A DNA stretch of 64,000 bases from Galactobacillus timonensis. GTDB lineage: Bacteria; Bacillota_I; Bacilli_A; Erysipelotrichales; Erysipelotrichaceae. Shown here piece by piece: positions 17,925-25,607 of this stretch (positions are counted from its first letter, which is position 1; the number at the start of each line of letters is the position of its first letter). Under the pieces are notes generated by a model, which ran no database searches, was not told the origin of the DNA, and saw nothing but the letters and a program-made list of their open reading frames with translations. The position numbers and the translations under genes are program-made. Location of the stretch: contig NZ_LT964739.1 of assembly GCF_900240265.1 (NCBI RefSeq), forward strand, positions 613,948 through 677,947, in the 5' to 3' direction.

Positions 17925-18870
17925 TGTGTTCCACCTGCCTTATCTTTTCCGCAAGCTCATGAATCCTGACGAAGCGGTGCTTCAGACCCGACTTGCTCAC
18001 AGGGGAACCGGTCTTTTGAAGGAACAGTTCCGCCAGCTCATTGAGCGTCGCCTCCGGATTTTCCCTGCGCAGCTCCATCACTTCCTTGAGCTTCGGGTCC
18101 ATACTGCGCATATCCATATGCTCTTCCAGCAGCTGAATGTCTTCCAGCTGCCGGCCCGCCGCCTGCATGCTTTTGACTTCATTTGCCACATCCACGTTAT
18201 TGAGACGCTGAATGTTGTTGCTCATGTCGCGCGAGATGCGTTCATTCTCGAATGCCATCAGCTGCTGGTCCGCACCGATGACGCGCAGAAAGTCGCCGAT
18301 CTTCTCCGCCGCCTTCACATAGACGATGCTGTGGCCGCGCCGCTCAATCTGCTTCGAAGGAATGTAGAAGCGCTCCAGCAGTTCCATCAGAAATGACGCA
18401 TGTGCCGGGTTTGCCGCCTTGATCTCAAGATGGTAGGAACTTGTCGAAGGCGAATTGACCGAGCCGTCCGCCATAAACGCCCCCCGCAGATAGCAGCGTG
18501 CACAGTTGTCCTTGGCCACGATCGTCTTCAGCGGCCTGTCCAGAAGGCCTCTGGCACTGTAAATGCCGAGATCCTTGAGAATATCCGTCACCGGCCCGTA
18601 GACCCTGAGAATATAGACAAGATTCTTGTGCAGATTCATCTTGCGCCGCACCATCGGCTCGATGCGCACCTCCGCAAACCTCTCCCTTAGCAGCCGGTAC
18701 ACGCACCGCGAAACAGGCGCATTCTCCGTCTGCACCAGCAGTGTCATGCCCTCATGCGTAATCGAAAGCGAAGAAGTAAGCTGAATCAGAGCCGAAAGCT
18801 CCGCCCGCGCCTCATCGCCCTCCGCCTTGAGCAGAGAAGTTTCAAGTTTTACGTCCTGGGTAAATGACAT
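17911..18870 (-). CDS. whiA: DNA-binding protein WhiA
   Basis: 319 residues, the normal length for the Firmicute WhiA. The N-terminal part is a degenerate LAGLIDADG homing-endonuclease fold (residues about 1-210) with the conserved RGAFMADGSV stretch and YHLEIK. The C-terminal helix-turn-helix is around 225-310 (ATLNELAELFLQKTGSPVSKSGLKHRF). WhiA affects cell division and chromosome segregation in Gram-positives. Its start abuts the glmR stop with a 1-bp overlap. The rapZ-glmR-whiA order is the typical Firmicute cluster. Confidence 0.97.
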   Translation of the reverse strand: MSFTQDVKLETSLLKAEGDEARAELSALIQLTSSLSITHEGMTLLVQTENAPVSRCVYRLLRERFAEVRIEPMVRRKMNLHKNLVYILRVYGPVTDILKDLGIYSARGLLDRPLKTIVAKDNCARCYLRGAFMADGSVNSPSTSSYHLEIKAANPAHASFLMELLERFYIPSKQIERRGHSIVYVKAAEKIGDFLRVIGADQQLMAFENERISRDMSNNIQRLNNVDVANEVKSMQAAGRQLEDIQLLEEHMDMRSMDPKLKEVMELRRENPEATLNELAELFLQKTGSPVSKSGLKHRFVRIHELAEKIRQVEHNEQQ

Positions 18871-19817
18871 CAGATCTCCTGCAGAAGGTCCCGCACCGCC
18901 GCCTCAATCCGCTGTGGATCATGGCGGATCAGATCATTGTCAAACGTCAGCAGATGCTTGGGATAAATAGCGTAATCATGCGACGCATCACGCACCATGA
19001 CCGGCGTACTGTCCTGTGCCGCATAGCGTTCCACTGCCGATTGCGGCAGTGGATCATCCGCCACCACGACGCCATCGACACATGCGCCATGATCGATCAA
19101 AGCCCGGACATGATCTTCAACACTGTAGCCGTCGGTTTCCCCGGGCTGCGTCATGGCGTTGCAGAAATAAATGCGTCGTGCCCGTGTCTTTTGAATGGCA
19201 TCACAGATATCGGGGATGATCACGTTTGGAAGAATGGATGTATAAACGGAACCGATGCCGTAGATGATCAGATCCGCATCCAGAATCGCTTCCACAGCCT
19301 CCGGTGTCGCCTTGACGTCGCAGTCATAGAACACCTTCTTGATATGGTTGTTCATGTTGGGAATGTTGGCTTCACCGCGTACGATAACGCCGTCATCCAT
19401 GCGTGCATAAAGTTCAATGACCTGGGTCGTAGCCGGAATGATGCGGCCCTTGACGTTGAGGACGGCGCCGATCTTCTGAACGGCTTCAAAGAAGCTGCCG
19501 CACTGCTTCGTCATGGCGGTCAGAATCAGGTTGCCAAGGTTGTGTCCCTGCACATCCTGTTCCGTCCCGTCCGGATCTTCGAAGCGGAAGTTCATCAGGT
19601 CGCTCATCATCGACTCTTCCGCAGCCAGAGCAGTCATGACGTTGCGGATATCGCCCATGGCGGGGATATGAAACTGCCGCCGCAGACGGCCCGTCGATCC
19701 GCCGTCATCCGCGACGGTGACGATGGCTGTGATGTCGATGTTGTCAATATTCTTGATGCCGCGGCAGATGGTGCTCTGCCCATGGCCGCCGCCGATCACG
19801 ACTACCTTCTTATTCAT
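18870..19817 (-). CDS. glmR: GlmR/YvcK family UDP-GlcNAc-binding regulator
   Basis: 315 residues. Begins with the nucleotide-binding VVVIGGGHGQSTICRGIK, then the family motif VADDGGSTGRLRRQ and GDIRNVMTALA. GlmR binds UDP-GlcNAc and stimulates GlmS or steers carbon into peptidoglycan precursors. Overlaps rapZ by 8 bp. The presence of glmU elsewhere in the window fits an amino-sugar theme. Confidence 0.96.
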   Translation of the reverse strand: MNKKVVVIGGGHGQSTICRGIKNIDNIDITAIVTVADDGGSTGRLRRQFHIPAMGDIRNVMTALAAEESMMSDLMNFRFEDPDGTEQDVQGHNLGNLILTAMTKQCGSFFEAVQKIGAVLNVKGRIIPATTQVIELYARMDDGVIVRGEANIPNMNNHIKKVFYDCDVKATPEAVEAILDADLIIYGIGSVYTSILPNVIIPDICDAIQKTRARRIYFCNAMTQPGETDGYSVEDHVRALIDHGACVDGVVVADDPLPQSAVERYAAQDSTPVMVRDASHDYAIYPKHLLTFDNDLIRHDPQRIEAAVRDLLQEI

Positions 19818-20679
19818 GCGTCAGCCACTCCTTCTCGTCACGGTGCGACTTGTATACGTGATATGTGGTCTTGTAGTGGTCATACAGGAAGTTGGTAATG
19901 GCCACGGAACGATGCTGACCGCCCGTACATCCGATGGCAACCGTAAAGTGATTCTTGCCTTCCTTTACATACTGGGCAAAGGAATAGTCAAGAAACGACA
20001 GAAGACGCTTCAGAAACTCCTGCGTCTCAGGTTTGTCCATGACGTAGTGATAGACGTTGTCATCGTTGCCGGAAAAGATGCGCAGCTTCGGCTCCCAGTA
20101 CGGATTCGGCAGGAAACGGACATCGATCATCAGATCCGCATCCATCGGCACACCGTACTTGTATCCGAAGGAGACGAAGCTGATCGAAAACGAAGGCGCC
20201 GCATCCTTCGAAAAGTACTGCTCAATCATCTGCTTAATATCATGCGCAGATGTAAACGACGTATCAATGGTAACGAAGGAGGAGTTGTTGGTCTGCGACA
20301 GCATCTGCCGCTCCACTGCGATCGCCTCTTCCAGCGTATTTGCCGTATTGCTCAGAAGCAGCGGATGAATGCGCCGCGTCTGCTTGTAGCGGTGAATCAG
20401 GACGCTGTCTGCCGCATCCAGGAACATGACCCTGACTTCAATGCCCTGCCCCTTCAACGTCCGCAGGAAGACCGGAAAGTCCGCCGCACTCGTCGAAAGC
20501 GCAATATAGCTGTAGCGCGGATCGGTACTGGTCTCGATCATATCAACCAGCAGCGACAGCAGCTGAATCGGAAAATTCTCGATGACGTGGTATCCCATGT
20601 CTTCAAGAATACTCATCGCCGTCGACTTGCCGGCGCCGCTCATTCCACTGACAAGAACTACATGTTTCGTTTTTTCCAT
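19810..20679 (-). CDS. rapZ: RapZ family nucleotide-binding protein (YvcJ-like)
   Basis: 289 residues. P-loop GMSGAGKS at residues 12-19; C-terminal domain with AIGCTGGQHRSVAI, the conserved signature of RapZ/YvcJ. In E. coli RapZ is an RNase adapter controlling glmS; in Firmicutes the homologue YvcJ is a GTPase of unclear role, so the sRNA function should not be transferred. ATG 20679 has GGAGG 7 bp upstream. First gene of the operon, with an extended -10 promoter just before. Confidence 0.95.
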   Translation of the reverse strand: MEKTKHVVLVSGMSGAGKSTAMSILEDMGYHVIENFPIQLLSLLVDMIETSTDPRYSYIALSTSAADFPVFLRTLKGQGIEVRVMFLDAADSVLIHRYKQTRRIHPLLLSNTANTLEEAIAVERQMLSQTNNSSFVTIDTSFTSAHDIKQMIEQYFSKDAAPSFSISFVSFGYKYGVPMDADLMIDVRFLPNPYWEPKLRIFSGNDDNVYHYVMDKPETQEFLKRLLSFLDYSFAQYVKEGKNHFTVAIGCTGGQHRSVAITNFLYDHYKTTYHVYKSHRDEKEWLTHE

Positions 20680-20696
20680 AGATCGGCCTCCGGATC

Positions 20697-20705
20697 ATTT
20701 TAGCA
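20697..20705 (-). promoter_or_regulatory. Extended -10 promoter of the rapZ-glmR-whiA operon
   Basis: On the minus strand TGC-TAAAAT (20705-20697), an extended -10 with no good -35. It stands immediately behind the terminator of the upstream operon. Confidence 0.5.
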
Positions 20706-20716
20706 TGCACAGGCCG

Positions 20717-20756
20717 CAGAAAAACCAGGTCCCCGTTTAACAACGAAGACCCGGTT
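20717..20756 (-). terminator. Terminator of the AAA+/XpaC operon
   Basis: AACCAGGTC (20723-20731) against GACCCGGTT (20748-20756), one mismatch, followed on the minus strand by TTTTTC. Confidence 0.75.
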
Positions 20757-20790
20757 AATAATTCATGGGATTCCGTTACGATCCGCTCCC

Positions 20791-22890
20791 TCAGGCGTCT
20801 TCCTTCTCTTCGGCCTCATCCATCTTCAGATCAAAGTCAGAGAGACGCAGCTCATCGAGCTTCTGACCCGGATCCTTCATGACGCGTTCCGCCTGATGGA
20901 GAATCGCCTCCTCAATCGTATTTCTTGCGAAGCGCCCGTTGCCTGCTTCTTCGGCACGGGTACTCTGCACTTCCGTAAAGTAATCCAGCAGCGGCTTGCG
21001 CGCATCGTCAGCGATGACGTAGCCCTTGCCTTTGGCCTGCAGATCAGCAATCTGCAGCAATTCTTCGCCGGTATAGTCCGGGAAGTCGATCTGATTCGGG
21101 AAGCGTGACTTCAGACCGCTGTTAGCGTCAAGGAACTCCTTCATCTCCCGCTTATAGCCGGCAAGGATCACGATCAGATCGCCGCGATAGTCTTCCATTG
21201 CCTTCACGATTGTATCAATCGCTTCCAGGCCGAAGCTGTCGTTACTGCCGCGGTAGAGGGAATACGCCTCATCAATGAACAGGACGCCGCCCAGCGCCGA
21301 CTTGATGACGCTCATCGTTAACGGTGCCGTCTGACCGACGTATTGCGCCACCAGGTCCGCCCGCGTCACTTCCACAAGCTGACCCTGACTCAGGGCTCCG
21401 ATCGCCTTCATATACCGTGCCAGAAGACGTGCAATCGTCGTCTTTCCTGTACCCGGATTTCCGGTAAAGATCATGTGCCGCGACACTTCCGCAGCTTTCA
21501 GACCCTGGGCCCTGCGCAGCTGATTGAGAGCGATATGCGACTGCAGCGAGTGAATATAATCTTTGATCGGCTTCAGGCCGACGATTTCATCCAGTTCCGC
21601 ATTCACCGCATCGATTTCCTCCTGCGACGTACGTGAACGAAGCAGCGAAACCTTCTGATCCCCAAACTGTGCACACGGCTTATCATCCACAAGCCTGACC
21701 GGCACCGGTTTGCTCAGGTCAACATCGTTATGGAGAACATATTCTGAAAGAACAACATAGAAGTCATTGAACAGCGAATTGATCGCATCCGCACCCGCCG
21801 ACTTATCGTAGTTCTTCACGATCCAATCGCTAACCGCATCATCCAACCGGATATCGAGCTTCAGCTGCCCCTGCACACGTTCCATGAAGTTCTGCCGCTG
21901 CGCAGAAACATAGGCCGCCGCCGAAGAAGCATCAAACGCATCGAGCTTCACCGTATCAAGGACGTGATAGAGAAAATCGGCTCCGAAGGCATCCTGCACC
22001 GCCGACGTACCCTTCGACGTCAGAAACACAAGATAGAAGCCTTCCGCCGAAAAATGATCCACCGCATCCTTCACAAGACCCGTCTGATTTTCAACGAGTA
22101 CGCCCTTGTTCAGAACATAGCGCTTTGACAGCGTCATCGTACCCTTGCATACGAGGTCATTGATCATCCGCAGAAACGGTGCAAAGCCGCTTTCGAAGTT
22201 TTCGAAGGTAATAATTCTGCCCTCTCCGGAAAGCGCCTGATACAGATCCTGAAGGAAGATGCCTTCCTGCGCCGCCGAAGAATACTGACTCAGATCCAGC
22301 GTATATACCTCGTCACTGCCGAGCAGCTGATGTGCGTTCATGCGCTGTGCCATCGTCTTGACGCTGACGTGGCGTCCGGATCCGTTGGGACCCGTGACGA
22401 GAATGACATTCTTTGCCTGACCCTTGCCCGTCCCCATGACATAGGGGCGCCGGAACGCAGCACACAGCGAATGGACCGCATCTTTCTGACCGATGATGCG
22501 TTCGTTCATTTCCTTTTCAATCTGCTGAAAAGCCTCAGCGTCATTGATCTCTTCTGTCTGCGGCTTTTCTTCCGTATCCTTTTCCGACAGTCCGTAATCT
22601 TCACGGATCTCTTCCTGCATACGTTCCATGTCCTGGCTGCTGAGACCGTTTTCTTTGGACATCTGTTCCAGATCTTTCTGCTGGCTGTTCAGGATCTTTT
22701 TGAGCTCATGAAAGGCATTGTCCGCCGACCTGAGCATACCGTTAGTTACGGAAGAAGACATTTCGCCGCCATCCTTCTTTGCGCTGCCGTCGTCGAGACT
22801 GGTCACGGTTGTGTCGCTGCCGCTCAATGTGCGGCGCTTGCCCATGACTTCGCGGTAGAGCCGCTGCTTTTCGTCATCGAGATCACTCAT
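20791..22890 (-). CDS. Double AAA+ ATPase, CbxX/SpoVK-like C-terminal domain
   Basis: 699 residues. A helical N-terminal region (1-125) precedes a ClpA/B-like AAA module (about 128-400) whose Walker A reads GPNGSGRH at 167-174, so the lysine and Ser/Thr are both replaced and it probably does not hydrolyse ATP. The second AAA module (about 430-690) is of CbxX/CfqX (SpoVK) type, with intact Walker A GNPGTGKT at 477-484, Walker B VLFIDEAYSLY, and FPNQIDFPDYTGEEL. It is coupled by ATGA overlap to an XpaC-like membrane protein upstream. CbxX-type ATPases remodel target complexes; the target here is unknown. The acidic C-terminus (EEKEDA) is a common tail. Confidence 0.85.
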   Translation of the reverse strand: MSDLDDEKQRLYREVMGKRRTLSGSDTTVTSLDDGSAKKDGGEMSSSVTNGMLRSADNAFHELKKILNSQQKDLEQMSKENGLSSQDMERMQEEIREDYGLSEKDTEEKPQTEEINDAEAFQQIEKEMNERIIGQKDAVHSLCAAFRRPYVMGTGKGQAKNVILVTGPNGSGRHVSVKTMAQRMNAHQLLGSDEVYTLDLSQYSSAAQEGIFLQDLYQALSGEGRIITFENFESGFAPFLRMINDLVCKGTMTLSKRYVLNKGVLVENQTGLVKDAVDHFSAEGFYLVFLTSKGTSAVQDAFGADFLYHVLDTVKLDAFDASSAAAYVSAQRQNFMERVQGQLKLDIRLDDAVSDWIVKNYDKSAGADAINSLFNDFYVVLSEYVLHNDVDLSKPVPVRLVDDKPCAQFGDQKVSLLRSRTSQEEIDAVNAELDEIVGLKPIKDYIHSLQSHIALNQLRRAQGLKAAEVSRHMIFTGNPGTGKTTIARLLARYMKAIGALSQGQLVEVTRADLVAQYVGQTAPLTMSVIKSALGGVLFIDEAYSLYRGSNDSFGLEAIDTIVKAMEDYRGDLIVILAGYKREMKEFLDANSGLKSRFPNQIDFPDYTGEELLQIADLQAKGKGYVIADDARKPLLDYFTEVQSTRAEEAGNGRFARNTIEEAILHQAERVMKDPGQKLDELRLSDFDLKMDEAEEKEDA

Positions 22891-24002
22891 ACAGACTCCT
22901 GTGACTTTTCTTCATTGTTCTGCTGCTTTTTTAGCATCGCAGCGATATCGTTTTCATCCGACATGCCGTCTCTTCTGAGCATGGCATCGAGGGTATTCAT
23001 ATCTGCCGCAAGATTGCTCGAGTCATATTCCGACATAGAAGGAATCAGACGTTCCCGCATCGCCGCATTGATGTGATTGATCGTCTTCTTGAGATTTTCC
23101 TCATTCTCTTTGTAGTTGGGATCCGTAGCCACATTCTGCATCTTCGTATACTGCCTGAGAATCTGAATCAGATACGGAAGATAGGTCTCATAAAGCTTTG
23201 TCAGCTTATCACTGCTCTTGGGAAACTTCTCTTCCAGTTCCCCAAGCTGCTTCAAAAGCGCCGACGTCTCATACAGAGAATTACTGATCGCCTCATCCGG
23301 AATATCATTGTTCAGTTCATTGATCGTTTCCCTGAATTTTTCTGCGCGTGAATGCGGCACATCCTTCGCCGCGTTCTGTGCGGCGCCCGTGTCTTTTGAG
23401 TGGACGCTGGTATCCGTGTCATCCGCAAACCGCTCGCCTGACTTTACAAACTCCGCATCCACGACCGGGCCGCTTGTATTAGTATTTGTTGAAGCGAAAT
23501 CCATGCTGTAGGCAGCACTGCCCTCCGAAGCGTTTTTGGCAAGATCCAGCAGCGCATCGAACATGCAGTTGTAAAGATCGCCGTTGGCGGCACGGAAATT
23601 TTCCATGTTGGCATAGCGCTTTCTTCCCATGCTTACCTGCAGCTGTTCCATCGAGCGATAGTTGTCATTCGGATTTGTCAGAAGAATATGCGTACCGTTG
23701 ACGACCAGTTCCACTGTCCGCGTCGTCCGATAGCGTTTCATAAGATAGACGTTGACACGTGCCTTCTTATCTGCAGAATGCAGGGTATCGCCGCTGGTGT
23801 AGCGTGTACGGGAGCGGCCGGAAAAGCGTGTACCGCGGTGCGTTTCGCTTTTGGCGGAGGAAGAATTCCGGATCAGTGCAATGACTGCCCAAAGGCCGAG
23901 AACGATGGCGAGCAGCGGCAGAAAACCCTCAATGATGCTGGGAAAAAATATTAATAGGAAGATAATCCAAAACCAGCTGCCGTTGTTTGATCTTCTGCCC
24001 AT
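22887..24002 (-). CDS. Membrane protein with XpaC-like C-terminal domain
   Basis: 371 residues. N-terminal hydrophobic hairpin at residues 9-45 (two close transmembrane segments), then a basic Ser/Arg linker, a variable middle region and a helical C-terminal domain (about 215-350) with ELEEKFPKSSDKLTKLYET and YLPYLIQILRQY. This resembles XpaC (once named a 5-bromo-4-chloroindolyl phosphate hydrolysis protein), often found beside TelA-type toxic-anion proteins. ATG 24002 follows GAAGAGG and has an extended -10 promoter. It is the first gene of a two-gene operon with the double-AAA+ ATPase. The function is not established. Confidence 0.7.
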   Translation of the reverse strand: MGRRSNNGSWFWIIFLLIFFPSIIEGFLPLLAIVLGLWAVIALIRNSSSAKSETHRGTRFSGRSRTRYTSGDTLHSADKKARVNVYLMKRYRTTRTVELVVNGTHILLTNPNDNYRSMEQLQVSMGRKRYANMENFRAANGDLYNCMFDALLDLAKNASEGSAAYSMDFASTNTNTSGPVVDAEFVKSGERFADDTDTSVHSKDTGAAQNAAKDVPHSRAEKFRETINELNNDIPDEAISNSLYETSALLKQLGELEEKFPKSSDKLTKLYETYLPYLIQILRQYTKMQNVATDPNYKENEENLKKTINHINAAMRERLIPSMSEYDSSNLAADMNTLDAMLRRDGMSDENDIAAMLKKQQNNEEKSQESV

Positions 24003-24021
24003 AATTACCTCTTCGTTGTGA

Positions 24022-24030
24022 ATTATATCA
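24022..24030 (-). promoter_or_regulatory. Extended -10 promoter of the XpaC-like/AAA+ operon
   Basis: TGATATAAT on the minus strand (24030-24022), a perfect -10 with the TG extension. The predicted transcript start is about 13 nt before the ATG at 24002. The identical motif recurs at 25541-25549. Confidence 0.6.
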
Positions 24031-24207
24031 TAGGCTTTTTTCAGAAAAACAACAGGGTGAGGGGGGATCGATCAACGTTCTCTGAAATTACCCTAAACAT
24101 TTTAGAAACGGCCGCCCGTGTTCTTCAGTCCCACCGGCGCAGTGGAAACAGAAAAGAAAAAACAAAACCCGGGAAAAGACTGTTGAAAGCAGTCGTTTCA
24201 GTTCTGC

Positions 24208-24600
24208 TCAACGTAGATCGTGTTGTTTTCCGTAGTCGACCGTTACAGTTGTGGCGGACTCGGAAGGATTCGGCCCTGTTACCTTGTCACGCTTCTGGGT
24301 CGCTTCGGCGACAGCCTGCGAATATGCGGAGCCGCTCGCTCCCAGCGCCGCATCCCGTTCCCTTGCGGCCAGCGCCTGACTCATCAGCTCGAGGCCGCCT
24401 TGCTGGAAGCGTAGAATCCGCTTGCCACGGAAGCTTCGCACCCTGCAATGAAAGAAACGTTGATGATCGCTCCGCTCTTCTTTGCACGCATGACGGCAAG
24501 CACCTTTTGAATCAGCGCAATGGGGCCGAAGAGACTGGTGCTGTACATCTACGATAACATCCACGGTATGAAAGCGGCCATGCATGCATCAAAGGTCTTC
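24208..24600 (-). pseudogene. Decayed short-chain dehydrogenase/reductase
   Basis: On the minus strand three pieces in different frames add up to an SDR. From about 24540 to 24380 one frame reads FGPIALIQKVL, MRAKKSGAIINVSFIAG and SGFYASSKAA, which is the SDR core with the catalytic Y-x3-K. After a frameshift near 24385 another frame continues ELMSQALA and a C-terminal part to 24208. The N-terminal cofactor-binding half is missing or scrambled. The remainder of the 24031-24657 gap has no other gene that I can support. A dead gene, judging from at least two frameshifts. Confidence 0.7.
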
Positions 24601-24654
24601 AGCATCGAAGCCGCATCTTTCAGATCCATCGGCAGAAATAAGCGAAGGAAGAGC

Positions 24655-24691
24655 GAAAGAAAAGAACAGACTCCTCTTTTGGAATCTGTTC
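24655..24691 (-). terminator. Terminator of the 24721-25491 gene
   Basis: GAACAGACTCC (24664-24674) with GGAATCTGTTC (24681-24691), a perfect stem on the minus strand with one G-T wobble, followed by TTTTCTTTC. Confidence 0.75.
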
Positions 24692-24720
24692 CTTCATCAC
24701 GCCTGTTGAACATGGATCTC

Positions 24721-25491
24721 TTATCTCTGCCGCGGCAGATGCCACATTTCAGAAAGGCTCAGAAATTCGATGCGGTCCGCATTGGCCTTGGCCTGACGGC
24801 GCTGCTCCTGCAGATTTCCATCGAAGCGTTCGCGGCGGATATCGCGGTTCATCATATAAAGAACATACGCCAGTTTCTTCATATAGAACCATAACACGAT
24901 GTACTCCCGGATCAGCGGCTCCCGATCATCGGTGACGGCCAGCGACGCGGCAGCGGTTTCCTTCAGCTGTTTCGAGGAGGCAATCATTTCTTCCAGCAGC
25001 CGATCATAATTGCTGTAGCGCTGACCGTCCACCTGCCGCTGCAGACGTCCCGCCTTCTCAGTCGCAAACTGCTGCCAGACGGAGACGATCTGATCCGCAT
25101 CCTTCGCCTCCATGACGACAATCTGGTTTCTGTAGGGATACAGCAGCGCACCCTGCTCCGTCAAACAGTAATAGAGACCGCGCGCCGTAATATAGCTGTA
25201 ATCGTTGGCCGGAACCAGAATCAAAGCCCTGTCATCTTCGAACAGAAGATACGGCACACGGATCGGCCGCCCCTCGAGCTTGAAAATATCCTTATAGTGA
25301 ATGATCCGGTTGGAGATGGCACCCTTCTGAACATCCGTCCCTTTGCCCGCAATCAGATATACATCCGGTGACACGGCAAGTATCTGTTGAAACGCGGAAT
25401 CAATTTCCGCCTCCGGCGCACCGGAATAATCTTTTAAAGGACCCTTGTACTCACAAGTCTCTGCTCCTTCAATGATATCCTGTATTGTCAT
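24721..25491 (-). CDS. Protein of unknown function
   Basis: 256 residues, soluble, with no signal peptide or obvious membrane helix except a moderately hydrophobic stretch near 205-225 (YIVLWFYMKKLAYVLYMM). The N-terminal half looks mixed alpha/beta with PYLLFEDDRALILVPANDYSYITARGLYY; the C-terminal third is strongly helical and basic. ATG 25491 has AAGGAAAG upstream and a short 5' leader containing a TTCCCG/CGGGAA hairpin at 25505-25525. Stands alone and divergent from addB. I recognise no family. Confidence 0.6.
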   Translation of the reverse strand: MTIQDIIEGAETCEYKGPLKDYSGAPEAEIDSAFQQILAVSPDVYLIAGKGTDVQKGAISNRIIHYKDIFKLEGRPIRVPYLLFEDDRALILVPANDYSYITARGLYYCLTEQGALLYPYRNQIVVMEAKDADQIVSVWQQFATEKAGRLQRQVDGQRYSNYDRLLEEMIASSKQLKETAAASLAVTDDREPLIREYIVLWFYMKKLAYVLYMMNRDIRRERFDGNLQEQRRQAKANADRIEFLSLSEMWHLPRQR

Positions 25492-25540
25492 AGCGCTGCT
25501 TTCCTTCCCGTATTTTAACCGGGAATGCTTGGTTCATAAA

Positions 25541-25549
25541 ATTATATCA
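25541..25549 (-). promoter_or_regulatory. Extended -10 promoter of the 24721-25491 gene
   Basis: TGATATAAT on the minus strand (25549-25541), same sequence as the promoter at 24022-24030. No good -35 is seen. Confidence 0.5.
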
Positions 25550-25595
25550 TTTATCTTATTATTGACTGGCATAAATTTACGACATTCTGCTGCTA

Positions 25596-25601
25596 TATAA
25601 T
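25596..25601 (+). promoter_or_regulatory. -10 box that would start a leaderless addB transcript
   Basis: A perfect TATAAT ends 6 bp before the addB ATG (25608). The usual 6-7 bp distance to +1 would place the transcript start on the start codon. No ribosome-binding sequence can be seen before the ATG. Confidence 0.55.
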
Positions 25602-25607
25602 TTATCC

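Noticed and set aside
24018..24557. 179-codon plus-strand frame in the gap after the AAA+ operon
   Set aside because: It lies across a decayed minus-strand SDR and a promoter; its translation is Arg/Ser-rich and lacks a ribosome site.
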